Assembly: GCF_900117395.1 (NCBI RefSeq)
Contig: NZ_FPEG01000002.1
Span: forward strand, 674,444 to 738,443
Source: Agrococcus sp. Marseille-P2731
Lineage (GTDB): Bacteria; Actinomycetota; Actinomycetes; Actinomycetales; Microbacteriaceae
Length of the DNA stretch: 64,000 nt
Direction: 5' to 3'
In this document: one piece after another, positions 42,729-52,026 of the stretch
Layout of the letters: every line of letters starts with the position of its first letter
Position numbering within the stretch: the stretch's first letter is position 1
The notes under the pieces: model-generated
Told to the model about the DNA's origin: nothing
Database searches by the model: none
The model's input: the letters and a program-made list of their open reading frames with translations, nothing else
Position numbers and translations under genes: made by a program

Positions 42729-43507
42729 CAGTGCGCCACCGCCTGCGGCTGGATCACCTCGGTGTCGGCGCCCTGCGACTCGACGCCCACGAACGACTGC
42801 TCGTAGCTGTCGAGCCACGCCCACCGCTCGAGCGGCCAGGAGACGACGATGGCTCGGCCCACCACCGACTGCAGCGGCACGAAGCCACCGCCCGGCGCAT
42901 CCATGTGCGCGCGCGAGTCGCCGGAGTGGTTGCGGTTGTCGCCCATCACCCACAGGTGCCCCTCCGGCACCGTGACCTCGAAGGACGTCGAGCTCGCGGG
43001 CTGGCCGTCCTGGTCGAGGCGCAGGTAGGGCTCATCGATCGGCACGCCGTTGACGAGCAGCTGACCGAAGTCGTTGCAGCACTCGACGGTGTCGCCGGGC
43101 AGGCCGATCACGCGCTTGATGAGGTAGCCGTGGTCGTCCTCCGGCGCGAGGCCGACGAAGGTGAGGAACCAGTCGACCGCGCCGGCGACCCCGGTCTCCG
43201 GCTCGTGCTCCTGCTCGGGCAGCCAGCCGCCCGGATCCTCGAAGACGACGACGTCGCCGTGCTCGACCGGCACCAGCGCGGGCGTGAGCAGGCTGACGAT
43301 GATGCGGTCGTCGACCTGGAGGGTGTCGTTCATCGACTCGGACGGGATCCAGAACGGCCGGATCAGGAACGTCTTCACCAGGAAGGAGATGAGCAGCGCG
43401 ATGAGGAAGATGACGACGATGTCGCGCAGGAACAGCAGCACCCCTCGCCCGCCGCGGGATCCGCCGTCGCCGCGGCCAGCCCTGCCGGCCTCGACCGTGT
43501 CCGTCAT
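42728..43507 (-). CDS. lepB: signal peptidase I
   Basis: LepB cleaves signal peptides of Sec and Tat substrates at the membrane. The 259-aa protein has a cytoplasmic Gly/Arg-rich start, one membrane helix (DIVVIFLIALLISFLVKTFL), catalytic Ser58 in WIPSESMNDTLQ and Lys131 in YLIKRVIGLPGDT, and the box VMGDNRNHSGDSR. The rest (about 60-259) is extracellular. A TACACT about 21 nt upstream could be the promoter. Confidence 0.95.
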   Translation of the reverse strand: MTDTVEAGRAGRGDGGSRGGRGVLLFLRDIVVIFLIALLISFLVKTFLIRPFWIPSESMNDTLQVDDRIIVSLLTPALVPVEHGDVVVFEDPGGWLPEQEHEPETGVAGAVDWFLTFVGLAPEDDHGYLIKRVIGLPGDTVECCNDFGQLLVNGVPIDEPYLRLDQDGQPASSTSFEVTVPEGHLWVMGDNRNHSGDSRAHMDAPGGGFVPLQSVVGRAIVVSWPLERWAWLDSYEQSFVGVESQGADTEVIQPQAVAH

Positions 43508-43599
43508 CCCAGCCCTTTCGCCTCACCAAGTGTAGGCGCGCAGCGGCGCCGCTCCGCTGCCGTGCGCGCGCGTCGCATCACGATTCGGCGACGAACGCA

Positions 43600-43634
43600 G
43601 AAGGCGGGGCCGGCATCACGCCGACCCCGCCTTC
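43600..43634 (-). terminator. hairpin terminator after rplS
   Basis: A 14-bp GC-rich stem with one mismatch (43600-43614 against 43620-43634) and a 5-nt loop, 8 bp past the rplS stop. It separates rplS from lepB. There is no U-tract. Confidence 0.75.
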
Positions 43635-43642
43635 GCAGAGCG

Positions 43643-43990
43643 TCAGTTGTCGCGCTTCTCGCGGATCTTGGCTGCCTTGCCGCGGAGACCGCGGAGGTAG
43701 TAGAGCTTCGCGCGGCGCACGTCGCCGCGGCTGACGAGCTCGATCTTGTCGATCACCGGCGAGTGCACCGGGAAGGTGCGCTCGACGCCGACCTGGAAGG
43801 TGACCTTGCGGACCGTGAAGGTCTCGCGCACGCCGTGGCCCGAGCGGCCGATGACGACGCCCTGGAACACCTGGACGCGCGAGCGCGAGCCCTCGATGAT
43901 GTTGACGTGCACCTTGACGGTGTCGCCGGGGCGGAAGTCGGGGACGTCGGTGCGGAGGCTGGCTGCGTCGACCTTGTCGAGGATGTGCAT
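43643..43990 (-). CDS. rplS: 50S ribosomal protein L19
   Basis: L19 lies at the 30S-50S interface. The 115-aa product has [40 protein letters not shown] and [19 protein letters not shown], all standard. ATG 43990 gives the normal length; an in-frame start 9 codons upstream is possible. It is followed by a strong hairpin and then lepB. Confidence 0.96.
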   Translation of the reverse strand: MHILDKVDAASLRTDVPDFRPGDTVKVHVNIIEGSRSRVQVFQGVVIGRSGHGVRETFTVRKVTFQVGVERTFPVHSPVIDKIELVSRGDVRRAKLYYLRGLRGKAAKIREKRDN

Positions 43991-44170
43991 GGCGGTATCG
44001 CTCTCTGCAGCCGCCACAGGTCGACCGCGTCATAGGTATCTGGAGACGGTGCCCTGCGTTCGCTCCCCTGTGGCAGAGGCCGCCCTCGCAGGCGGGACCG
44101 CACGTGGCACCAACGACCTATCTTGCCACACGCGAGCGGTCCGCACCAACGGCTCGGTCGGCGCGCCGCG

Positions 44171-44797
44171 TCAGGGCCGCTCGTCGTCCTCCATGCGGAT
44201 GACGCGACCCGTCTGCGGGCCGTCGAGCGACGAGAAGCTCGCGTCTGCCTGCCGGGCCTGCTGCTCGAGCAGCGGCGCCTGCAGGTCGTTGACGACGCGC
44301 TCGACGCGCCTGCGGGTCTCGCGCCCCAGCTCGAGCACCTGCAGCCAGAACAGCACGACGCCGCCGAGGATCGTCACCATGATGCCGATGGCGGTGAAGG
44401 AGTTCGACGCCGTCAGCCAGCCTCCGCCGAACCACGCGGTGAGCGCGCTGCCCTCACGACCACCCGCGGAGTCGACGACCGTCAGGCCGACCAGCGCGAT
44501 CACGGCGAGCCATGGCCCCACGAGCCGCAGATCGCGCCACGCGACCGCGCGCGGACCGCGCACCTCCTTGCGGGCGAAGGTCGCGCCGACGACGAGCGCG
44601 ATCATGATCGCGAGCCCGGGGCCGAGGAACGCCTGCAGCAGCAGCGCGTCGCCCAGTGGCGCCCCCGCCAGGCCGCGGCCGAACATGATCCAGGCCGGCA
44701 GCACGACGATCGAGGCGGCGAACCCCCAGAAGCCAGCGCGCAGCGCCCAGTGCCGAGGAGGTCGGTCCGCGCTCCGCGGAGCTGTGCTCGAAGCCAT
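44171..44797 (-). CDS. hypothetical four-helix membrane protein
   Basis: I do not recognise this 208-aa family. It has four membrane helices (FWGFAASIVVLPAWIMFGRG, GPGLAIMIALVVGATFA, GPWLAVIALVGLTVVDSAG and AIGIMVTILGGVVLFWLQVL) and a charged cytoplasmic tail of about 55 aa with a possible coiled coil (ELGRETRRRVERVVNDLQAP). The ATG is 6 nt after TAGCCT, so the message is likely leaderless. It sits between trmD and rplS on the same strand. Confidence 0.72.
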   Translation of the reverse strand: MASSTAPRSADRPPRHWALRAGFWGFAASIVVLPAWIMFGRGLAGAPLGDALLLQAFLGPGLAIMIALVVGATFARKEVRGPRAVAWRDLRLVGPWLAVIALVGLTVVDSAGGREGSALTAWFGGGWLTASNSFTAIGIMVTILGGVVLFWLQVLELGRETRRRVERVVNDLQAPLLEQQARQADASFSSLDGPQTGRVIRMEDDERP

Positions 44798-44863
44798 GCT
44801 CAGAGGCTAGCGAGCCGCGCGGTGCACCGTCGGGGTGTTCGCTGAGGGCAGGCGACGCGCGCG

Positions 44864-45592
44864 TCAGCGCTGGTCGTCGGGCAGCAGGTCGGGCCGCACG
44901 CGGCGCGTGCGCTCGAGCGACTGCTCGTGACGCCAGGCGGCGACGTGCGCGTGGTTGCCGCTGCGCAGCACCGCCGGCACCTCGAGACCGCGCCACACCT
45001 GCGGCTTGGTGTACGAGGGATGCTCGAGCAGCCCGGCCTCGTGGCTCTCCTCGACGAGGCTCTCGGGGTTGCCGACCACGCCGGGCACGAGCCTGCCGAT
45101 CGCCTCGATCATCGCCATCGCCGCGACCTCGCCGCCGTTCAGCACGTAGTCGCCGAGGCTCACCTCGAGCACGCGGGCGCGCGTCGCGGCGTAGTCGGCC
45201 ACGCGCGCGTCGATGCCCTCGTAGCGCCCGCACGCGAACACGAGTCGCCGCTCGTTCGCGAGCTCGCGCGCGAGCGCCTGGGTGAACGGCACGCCCGCCG
45301 GCGTCGGGAAGATGACCACGGCATCCGCCTGCTCGCCGTCGTCACCGCTGTCGCCCGCGGCGGGCTCGCCGAGCAGCGCGTCGAGCGCCGCGCCCCATGG
45401 CTCCGGCTTCATCACCATGCCGGCGCCGCCCCCGTAGGGCGTGTCGTCGACGGTGCGGTGGCGGTCGCTGGTCCAGTCGCGCAGGTCGTGGACGCCGAGG
45501 GCGAGCAGCTGATCGCGCCGCGCCTTGCCGAGCAGCGAGACGTCGAGCACCCCGAAGAACTCGGGGAAGATCGTGACGATGTCGATCTGCAC
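44864..45592 (-). CDS. trmD: tRNA (guanine-37-N1)-methyltransferase TrmD
   Basis: TrmD methylates G37 of tRNAs using SAM (SPOUT knot fold), which prevents frameshifting. The 242-aa protein begins [15 protein letters not shown] and carries [31 protein letters not shown] and [20 protein letters not shown] with the knot. A 15-aa acidic insert ([16 protein letters not shown]) is in the middle. It starts with GTG 4 bp after the rimM stop. Confidence 0.95.
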   Translation of the reverse strand: MQIDIVTIFPEFFGVLDVSLLGKARRDQLLALGVHDLRDWTSDRHRTVDDTPYGGGAGMVMKPEPWGAALDALLGEPAAGDSGDDGEQADAVVIFPTPAGVPFTQALARELANERRLVFACGRYEGIDARVADYAATRARVLEVSLGDYVLNGGEVAAMAMIEAIGRLVPGVVGNPESLVEESHEAGLLEHPSYTKPQVWRGLEVPAVLRSGNHAHVAAWRHEQSLERTRRVRPDLLPDDQR

Positions 45593-45596
45593 GGGC

Positions 45597-46229
45597 CTAG
45601 CCCCGGTCGGGCGATGCGGATGCGTCGGATGCGTCGTCGTCGGCGACCTCGGCCTCCGGGGCGGCCGGCTGCGCGGCCTGCTCCGCCGGGGCGCTGTCGA
45701 GCTCCTCGAAGAGGCCCGGCGGCGGCGTGACGGTCAGGCGCCCGGCGCGCAGGTCGACCTCCGGCACGATCGCCTTGACGAAGGGCACCATGATCTCGGT
45801 GCCGGCGACGTCGACGATCAGCATGTCCTGCGCCGGCATCGGGTCGACGCGCACGACGCGGCCGATGCGCTCGTCATCGCGCCAGACCTCGAGACCCGCG
45901 AGCTGGTGCACGTACCAGGCGTCGGGCTCGACGGGCAGCTCGGTCGGATCGTGCTCGACCCAGAGCACCGCCTTCACGAGCGACTCAGCCTCGGTGCGGT
46001 CGGTGACGCCCTCGAAGAAGGCGACGGGGCTCCCGTTGTACACGCGGAGCTCGAGCAGCTCGATCGACTTGCCGTGCCACTTCGATGCCGTGGGCACCTG
46101 GAGCGCGAACCGCGCGCCCGGGACGAAGCGTCGACCGGGGTCGTCGGTGTAGAGCTCGATCTTGATCGCGCCCTTGAGCCCGTGGGCCCTGGCGAGCCGC
46201 CCGACGCGCACCTGGGTGCGCGCGGGCAC
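45597..46229 (-). CDS. rimM: 16S rRNA processing protein RimM
   Basis: RimM helps mature the 30S head and binds S19. The 210-aa protein has the N-terminal RimM domain ([20 protein letters not shown]) and the PRC-barrel domain ([20 protein letters not shown]), with a 30-aa acidic Ala/Asp-rich tail not needed for the fold. GTG 46229 starts 7 bp after the khpA stop; a longer ORF overlapping khpA is less likely. Confidence 0.93.
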   Translation of the reverse strand: MPARTQVRVGRLARAHGLKGAIKIELYTDDPGRRFVPGARFALQVPTASKWHGKSIELLELRVYNGSPVAFFEGVTDRTEAESLVKAVLWVEHDPTELPVEPDAWYVHQLAGLEVWRDDERIGRVVRVDPMPAQDMLIVDVAGTEIMVPFVKAIVPEVDLRAGRLTVTPPPGLFEELDSAPAEQAAQPAAPEAEVADDDASDASASPDRG

Positions 46230-46236
46230 GGCCGGC

Positions 46237-46473
46237 CTAGCGATCGGTGTCCACCACGTCCACGCGGACGCGGCGTCCTCCGGGGAGCGCACCCATCACG
46301 GTGCGCAGGGCACCAGCGGTGCGACCGCCGCGCCCGATGACGCGGCCGAGGTCCTCGGGGTGCACGCGCACCTCGAGGACCTCGCCGCGCGGCGTGTCGC
46401 GCGAGCCCACGCGCACATCGTCAGGGCGATCGACGATCCCCTTGACGAGGTGCTCGAGCGCATCGCGCAGCAT
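46237..46473 (-). CDS. khpA: KH-domain RNA-binding protein KhpA
   Basis: A 78-aa single KH-domain protein. VRVHPEDLGRVIGRGGRTAG carries the GxxG loop (GRGG). KhpA proteins bind RNA, often with KhpB/Jag. It lies 2 bp after rpsP and 7 bp before rimM, the standard rpsP-khpA-rimM-trmD order. Confidence 0.93.
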   Translation of the reverse strand: MLRDALEHLVKGIVDRPDDVRVGSRDTPRGEVLEVRVHPEDLGRVIGRGGRTAGALRTVMGALPGGRRVRVDVVDTDR

Positions 46474-46475
46474 GT

Positions 46476-46916
46476 TCAGTCCTCGGTCTTCTCGGCCTCG
46501 GCGGCACCCTCAGCGGGCGCCTCCTCGGCGTCGGTCGACGCAGCAGCGGGCGCCTCAGCCGGCTTCTCAGCCTTGGGCTTGAGGACGGGCTTCTTGGCCG
46601 CGTCGATCTCGAACGACCGCTTGCCCTCGGGAGCCTTGACCTGGCTCTCCGTGGGGCCCTCGCCCGTGAAGCGACCCCAGTCGCCCGTGAGCTTGAGCAG
46701 CGCGGTGACCTGCTCGGTCGGCTGCGCGCCGACGCCGAGCCAGTACTGCGCGCGCTCGCTGTCGATGTCGATCAGCGAGGGGTTCTCGGTCGGGTGGTAC
46801 TTCCCGATCTCCTCGATGACGCGGCCATCGCGCTTGGTGCGCGAGTCGGCCACGACGACGCGGTAGTAGGGCGCACGGATCTTGCCGAAGCGCTTCAGAC
46901 GGATCTTGACTGCCAC
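46476..46916 (-). CDS. rpsP: 30S ribosomal protein S16
   Basis: A 146-aa S16. The core ([20 protein letters not shown], then [17 protein letters not shown] and [17 protein letters not shown]) ends near residue 85. An Ala/Glu-rich tail of about 60 aa follows, as in S2 and other ribosomal proteins of this organism. GTG 46916 follows AGGAG; a longer upstream ORF is not coding. Confidence 0.96.
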   Translation of the reverse strand: MAVKIRLKRFGKIRAPYYRVVVADSRTKRDGRVIEEIGKYHPTENPSLIDIDSERAQYWLGVGAQPTEQVTALLKLTGDWGRFTGEGPTESQVKAPEGKRSFEIDAAKKPVLKPKAEKPAEAPAAASTDAEEAPAEGAAEAEKTED

Positions 46917-47098
46917 AGTTCTCCTGCTTTTTGTGTGTTCGTAGTGCACCGCGGCCTGCGCGTGTGGGGATGCGCGACCCGCAAAGCTCGGTGAGCGTCG
47001 CGCGCCGGATAGAGGGTCGGGCGCGTGCTCGACCCCCCATTCTGGCACATCTCCTGGCGTCGCGCGCGCCACGCAGGCGCACGCCCTACGCTTCACCC

Positions 47099-48193
47099 AT
47101 GAAGTTCGCCGCCTCACCGCGCTCCTCGCTCGGCATCGAGTGGGAGCTCGCGCTGGTCGACCCGTCGACGGGCGAGATCGCACCGCACGCGAAGGAGCTG
47201 CTCGCCTCGATCGACGACAAGCGCTTCGACAAGGAGTTCCTCACCGGCATGATCGAGCTGATCACCGGTGTGCACACCTCGACCGACGCCGCCGTCGACG
47301 AGCTGCGGACGATGCGCGACACCGCGTGCGATGCAGCGGAGCGCATGGGGCTCGCGCTCGTCGGCACCGGAACGCACCCCACCAGCCGCTGGCGCGAGCA
47401 GACGCAGGGCGACGATCCGCGCTACGCGCGCGTGATCGAGAAGGCGGGCGACTGGGGCCGCCGCCTGATCATCTTCGGCGTGCACAACCACGTCGGCGTC
47501 GAGGACAAGGCGAAGGTCGTGCCGCTCATGCGCACCATGCTCGACCGCCTGCCGCTGATCCTGGCGCTGTCGGCGTCGAGCCCGTTCTGGCAGGGGCTCG
47601 ACACCGGCTTCGCCTCGCACCGCACGATGCTCTTCCAGCAGCTGCCCACCGGCGGGCTGCCTCCGATGCTCGTCGACTGGGGCGAGTACGAGCGCACGCT
47701 CAGCGACATGCTCGCGGCCGGGGTCATCGAGGACATCGGCGAACTGCGCTGGGACGTCCGTCCCTCCCCCGCGATCGGAACGGTCGAGATGCGCGTCGCC
47801 GACGGCGCTCCGTCGATCGACGACCTCGCCGGCGTGACCGCGCTCATCCACTGCCTGATGGAGGAGGCGTCGCGAGCGCTCGACGACGGCGAGCCGCAGC
47901 GCCACCTGCCCTCGTGGCTCGTCCGCGAGAACAAGTGGCGCGCTGCGCGCGACGGCCTCGCGGCGACCGCGATCGTCGACGAGCGCGGCACGCTGCAGCC
48001 GGTGCGCGACGCGATCGGCGAGGCGATCGAGCGGCTGGCCCCCATCGCCGAGGACCTCGGCGCGACGCGATCCCTCGCGGCGGCCGGCCGCGTGCTCGAG
48101 CGCGGCGGTTCCGCCGAGCAGCAGCGCGCGGCGTTCGACCGCGGCGGCCACCCGGCGGTGCTCGCCGAGATCATCGAGGCGATGCGCTCCTAG
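47099..48193 (+). CDS. YbdK-family carboxylate-amine ligase
   Basis: A 364-aa protein of the glutamate-cysteine ligase 2 (YbdK) family. [48 protein letters not shown] and [18 protein letters not shown] are typical ATP-dependent ligase motifs. These enzymes make gamma-glutamyl-type amides; the true substrate is unknown, and actinobacteria use mycothiol, not glutathione. ATG 47099 lies 6 nt after TACGCT. It ends sharing a CTAG with the convergent oxidoreductase. Confidence 0.88.
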   Translation: MKFAASPRSSLGIEWELALVDPSTGEIAPHAKELLASIDDKRFDKEFLTGMIELITGVHTSTDAAVDELRTMRDTACDAAERMGLALVGTGTHPTSRWREQTQGDDPRYARVIEKAGDWGRRLIIFGVHNHVGVEDKAKVVPLMRTMLDRLPLILALSASSPFWQGLDTGFASHRTMLFQQLPTGGLPPMLVDWGEYERTLSDMLAAGVIEDIGELRWDVRPSPAIGTVEMRVADGAPSIDDLAGVTALIHCLMEEASRALDDGEPQRHLPSWLVRENKWRAARDGLAATAIVDERGTLQPVRDAIGEAIERLAPIAEDLGATRSLAAAGRVLERGGSAEQQRAAFDRGGHPAVLAEIIEAMRS

Positions 48194-49005
48194 CGCTCGT
48201 CGTTCTTGCGGTCGCGCCAGTCCAGGAACGCCTGCACCCGGTCGAGCCCGTAGCCGTCGGGCGTGTCGTCGCCCGAGAGCGGGATCGTGAGCAGCCTCGT
48301 GCCGGCGGCGTGGAGCGCGTCGAGGCGCTCGAAGCCGACGCCGCCGACGCCGTCCCGCACGCTCGCACCGTTCGAGACCTCGATCTCGGCGATGTCGCGG
48401 CCGCGCGCCTCGCACGCGGCGCGCAGCACGTCGAGCTTGTGCGGCAGCTCGTCGGGGCCGACGAAGGAGTGCCAGATGTCAGCGTGCTCGGCGACCATCG
48501 GCAGCGTCTTCTGCTCGCCCTTGCCGCCGATCAGGACGGGCATGGAGCCGACGGGCGGCGGGTTGAGCCTCGACCACCGCTCACGGATGCGCGGCAGCGA
48601 CGCGGCCAGGTCGTTCAAGCGGGAGCCGACGGTGCCGAACTCGTAGCCGTACTCCTCGTAGTCGCGCTCGAACCATCCGGAGCCGATGCCGAAGATGAAG
48701 CGGCCGCCGGAGATGTGGTCGATCGTGCGCGCCACGTCGGCCAGCAGGTCGGGGTTCCGGTAGGAGTTGCAGAACACGAGCGGGCCGATCTGCACGCGCT
48801 CCGTCGCGACCGCCCACGCCGCGAGCTGCGCGGTCGCCTCGAAGTGCGGGCCGTCGGGCTCGCCCGAGAGCGGGAAGAAGTGATCCCAGCCGAAGACGGC
48901 GTCGACGCCCATCTCCTCGAGCCGCCTCGCCGCGTCGATCGTGGCCTGCATGGTCGTGTGCTGCGGCGCGAGCTGCACGCCGATGCGAGTGGGTCGATGC
49001 GTCAT
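48190..49005 (-). CDS. LLM-class F420-dependent oxidoreductase
   Basis: A 271-aa luciferase-like protein that probably uses F420 or a flavin. GVDAVFGWDHFFPLSG, GPLVFCNSYRNPDLLADVAR, TIDHISGGRFIFGIGSGWF and MPVLIGGKGEQKTLPMVAEH are typical. The substrate is unknown. ATG 49005 is 6 nt after TAGGCT. It is divergent from the GNAT gene and convergent with the ligase gene, sharing a CTAG stop overlap. Confidence 0.88.
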   Translation of the reverse strand: MTHRPTRIGVQLAPQHTTMQATIDAARRLEEMGVDAVFGWDHFFPLSGEPDGPHFEATAQLAAWAVATERVQIGPLVFCNSYRNPDLLADVARTIDHISGGRFIFGIGSGWFERDYEEYGYEFGTVGSRLNDLAASLPRIRERWSRLNPPPVGSMPVLIGGKGEQKTLPMVAEHADIWHSFVGPDELPHKLDVLRAACEARGRDIAEIEVSNGASVRDGVGGVGFERLDALHAAGTRLLTIPLSGDDTPDGYGLDRVQAFLDWRDRKNDER

Positions 49006-49074
49006 GGCTCGAGCCTACGACGGGGCGGCATGCTGCAGTTCGACCTCGACGGCGCCGCGCTCTACGCTTGCTGC
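49006..49074. promoter_or_regulatory. divergent promoters for LLM oxidoreductase and GNAT genes
   Basis: TAGGCT on the minus strand is 6 nt before ATG 49005. TACGCT on the plus strand is 6 nt before GTG 49075. Both messages are likely leaderless. Confidence 0.55.
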
Positions 49075-50196
49075 GTGGCCCACCTCTCCCCCATCGCAGA
49101 GCGCGCGCAGGCGCCAGAGACCCTGCCCCCGATCACCGCCGGCGGCCTCGCCTGGCGACCCGCGACCATCGAGGACGCGACCGCGCTGGCCGCGCTCAAC
49201 AACGCGATGGCAGAGGCTGACGGCGCCCCCTACCGCGAGACGGTCGACGAGACGCGTGAGGAGCTCGGCGCGAGCTGGCGAGACCTCGAGCACGACTCTC
49301 TGCTCGGCTTCGACGACGAGGGCGAGCTGCGGGCCGCAGCCCTCGTCAGCTCGTTCCCGGGAGACACGAACACCGTGCGCGCCTTCGCCTTCGGCGGGGT
49401 CCACCCGACGCGCCGCGGCGAGGGCATCGGTCGCGAGGTCTTCGCGTGGCAGCTCGCGCGCTCGCGGCAGATCCTGGCGGCCTCCGGCAAGGAGCTGCCG
49501 GGGCGCATCGGCGCCTTCGCCGATGACGACGCCCCCGAGTCCAAGCACCGCCTGTACCTGCATGCCGGGCTCGAGCCGCGCCGCTACTTCTCCGACCTGA
49601 AGCGCACGCTGCCGACCGGCTCGGCCGACGCATCCGACGTCCCGCCCATCCCCGAGGTCGAGCTGACGGGATCGCTGCGGCTCGTGCCCTTCTCGCCAGA
49701 GGTCGACGAGGCCACCCGACTCGCGCACAACGACGCGTTCCGCGACCACTGGGGCAGCGAGCCGCAGACGCCCGAGCAGTGGACGAACGGTCGCAGCGAG
49801 TTCGCGCCCGAGTGGACGTTCGTCGTCGTGGACGACGCGCCCGACGTCGCCGCGCTGCTGGCGGACGAGCAGACGGATGCGGCGACGCGCGCCGCGCTCG
49901 AAGCGGGCGAGCCGCTCGTGGTCGCCTACGCGATCAGCGACCGCTTCGAGGTCGACTTCCCCGTGCGCGGCTACTCCTTCGGCTACACCGGTCTGCTCGG
50001 CACGCGCAGGGCGTACCGCGGCAGGAAGGCGGCGCTCGCCGCGCTCGCCGCGAGCATGCGCGCCTTCGTCGACTCCGGCATGGACGCCGCGGTGCTCGAC
50101 GTCGACACCGAGAACCCCTCGGGCGCGCACGGGCTGTACGCCAGCCTCGGGTACACGAAGGAGCACGGCTCCCGCATGTACTCGATCGAGCTCTGA
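49075..50196 (+). CDS. tandem GNAT acetyltransferase (MshD-like)
   Basis: A 373-aa protein with two GNAT folds, an arrangement like mycothiol synthase MshD. The first runs to about residue 185 (FAFGGVHPTRRGEGIGREVF holds the acetyl-CoA loop), the second from about 195 to 373 (SFGYTGLLGTRRAYRGRKAA). The substrate cannot be told; many such proteins are not true MshD. GTG 49075 is placed by the -10 box 6 nt upstream. Confidence 0.82.
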   Translation: MAHLSPIAERAQAPETLPPITAGGLAWRPATIEDATALAALNNAMAEADGAPYRETVDETREELGASWRDLEHDSLLGFDDEGELRAAALVSSFPGDTNTVRAFAFGGVHPTRRGEGIGREVFAWQLARSRQILAASGKELPGRIGAFADDDAPESKHRLYLHAGLEPRRYFSDLKRTLPTGSADASDVPPIPEVELTGSLRLVPFSPEVDEATRLAHNDAFRDHWGSEPQTPEQWTNGRSEFAPEWTFVVVDDAPDVAALLADEQTDAATRAALEAGEPLVVAYAISDRFEVDFPVRGYSFGYTGLLGTRRAYRGRKAALAALAASMRAFVDSGMDAAVLDVDTENPSGAHGLYASLGYTKEHGSRMYSIEL

Positions 50197-50215
50197 CCGC
50201 TCCGCTCGGGCTCGC

Positions 50216-50971
50216 TCAGTAGTAGACCGCGAGCCGCCCGCTCGGGCCGTCGATGACCCGCACCGGGGTGTCGAAGACGCGCGTGAGCACCTCGTCGTCC
50301 ATGATCTGCTCGGCGGTGCCGAACTCGACCACCCTGCCGTCCTTCACGGCGCAGATCCGGTCGGCGTAGTGTCCGGCGAAGTTGATGTCGTGGACGACCA
50401 GCACGATGGTCCGTCCGAGCTCCTCGGCCGCGCGTCGCAGGTGTCGCATCATCTGCACGGAGTGCCGCATGTCGAGGTTGTTGAGCGGCTCGTCGAGCAG
50501 CACGTACTCGGTGTCCTGCGCGAGCACCATCGCGACGTAGGCCCGCTGCCGCTGCCCGCCGGAGAGCTCGTCGAGGTAGCGGTGCTCGAGCGCGCCGAGG
50601 TCGACGAAGTCGATCGCCTCGCTGACGAGCTCCTCGTCGCGCGTCGTCAGCCTCCCGCTCGAGTGCGGGAAGCGCCCGAACGCCACGAGCTGCCGCACGG
50701 TGAGGCGGGTGATGAAGTGGTTCTCCTGGCGCAGGATGGAGACGACCTTCGCGAGGTCCTTCGACTTGGTCCGCGCCACGTCGTAGCCGGCGATCTCGAT
50801 CGTGCCCGCGTCCAGGCCCAGCAGCCGGCCGATCATCGTGAGCAGCGTCGACTTGCCCGCGCCGTTGGGGCCGATGAGGGCGGTGATGCCGCCCTTCGGG
50901 ATCTCGAGCGTCACGGGCCCGATCGCGACCTCGTCGCTGTAGTGCTTGCGCACGTCCTGCAGGGTGATCAC
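50216..50971 (-). CDS. iron-siderophore ABC transporter ATP-binding protein
   Basis: A 251-aa FecE/YclP-type ATPase: Walker A LIGPNGAGKSTLLTMIG, signature YLDELSGGQRQRAYVAM, Walker B YVLLDEPLNNLDMRHS and switch LVVHDINFAGHYAD. It powers uptake of ferric siderophore with the two permeases encoded upstream. GTG 50971 overlaps the permease stop (GTGA). It is the last gene of the SBP-permease-permease-ATPase operon and ends 19 bp before the end of the GNAT gene. Confidence 0.93.
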   Translation of the reverse strand: MITLQDVRKHYSDEVAIGPVTLEIPKGGITALIGPNGAGKSTLLTMIGRLLGLDAGTIEIAGYDVARTKSKDLAKVVSILRQENHFITRLTVRQLVAFGRFPHSSGRLTTRDEELVSEAIDFVDLGALEHRYLDELSGGQRQRAYVAMVLAQDTEYVLLDEPLNNLDMRHSVQMMRHLRRAAEELGRTIVLVVHDINFAGHYADRICAVKDGRVVEFGTAEQIMDDEVLTRVFDTPVRVIDGPSGRLAVYY

Positions 50972-52026
50972 AGCCGTCCCTTCCTGAGGATGACGAAGAG
51001 GAAGACGCTGCCGCCGATCAGCTCGATGATGATCGAGACGACGCCCTGCGCGTAGAACACGTGGCGCATGATGAAGTAGGCCCCGCTCAGCACGACGAAC
51101 GCCAGCAGCACGGCGACGGGCAGGATGCGCCGGTGGTCGTGGGTGTCGGCCGCCTGATAGGCGAGCGTGGCGACGAGGAAGCCGAGGAAGACCATCGGGC
51201 CGACCAGAGCCGTCGAGACCGCCATCAGGATCGAGACGAGGAAGAGCACCTGCATGGTCTGCGCGCGGTGGCCCAGCCCGAGACCCATGCTGACGTCGCG
51301 GCCGAGCGCGAGCGTGTTCAGCGTGCGGGCGCGGGACCAGAGCGCGCCGGCCGCCAGGAGGCACAGCGGGATGGCGACGGGCAGGTAGGCGGGGTCGGCG
51401 TTCGACACGTTGCCGAAGAGCCTGGCGCTCAGCACGTCGAACTCGCTCGGCGTCAGCAGCCGCTGCATGAACGCGGAGACGGAGCCGAGGCCGCCGCCGA
51501 TCACGATGCCGATCAGCAGCATGACGGGCAGGTTGCCGTAGCGCCCCGAGAGCAACCAGCCGTAGAGCAGCAGCGAGAAGCCGACCATGAGCGCGATCTG
51601 CAGCACGAACTGCGGCAGCCCCTGCAGCGCGACGATGCCGGAGATGCCCAAGAAGTAGACGGCGGAGGTCTGCACGGCCGCGTAGAGCGATTCGAAGCCC
51701 ATGATGGAGGGCGTGATGATGCGGTTGTTCGTCACGGTCTGGAAGCTGACCGTCGCGACCGCCTGGCAGAGCGCCACGACGGCCATCACGGCGACGCTCG
51801 TGATGCGCATCTCGGCGATGCGCCAGAAGCCGTCGGTGCCGAACGGCATGGGGTTGTCCCACGCCAGCAGGCCGAGCGCGAACGCCGCCGAGAGCACGAT
51901 CAGGGTGATGAGCACGATGGCGTAGCGGCGCCTGGCGGCGAGCGTCGGCAGCGCGGCGGAGGTGCGCTGGGGGCTCGTCTGGCGCGCCGTGCTCGGCGCG
52001 CGGCGCATGCGGCTCAGCTCAACCAC
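50968..52026 (-). CDS. iron-siderophore ABC transporter permease (FecCD), second
   Basis: A 352-aa FecCD-family permease with about nine membrane helices after a basic N-terminus. VTNNRIITPSIMGFESLYAA and TLALGRDVSMGLGLGHRAQT (the coupling region) are typical. It pairs with the 328-aa permease as a heterodimer, as in yclN/yclO. It overlaps the first permease gene by 8 bp and the ATPase by 4 bp. Confidence 0.92.
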   Translation of the reverse strand: MVELSRMRRAPSTARQTSPQRTSAALPTLAARRRYAIVLITLIVLSAAFALGLLAWDNPMPFGTDGFWRIAEMRITSVAVMAVVALCQAVATVSFQTVTNNRIITPSIMGFESLYAAVQTSAVYFLGISGIVALQGLPQFVLQIALMVGFSLLLYGWLLSGRYGNLPVMLLIGIVIGGGLGSVSAFMQRLLTPSEFDVLSARLFGNVSNADPAYLPVAIPLCLLAAGALWSRARTLNTLALGRDVSMGLGLGHRAQTMQVLFLVSILMAVSTALVGPMVFLGFLVATLAYQAADTHDHRRILPVAVLLAFVVLSGAYFIMRHVFYAQGVVSIIIELIGGSVFLFVILRKGRL

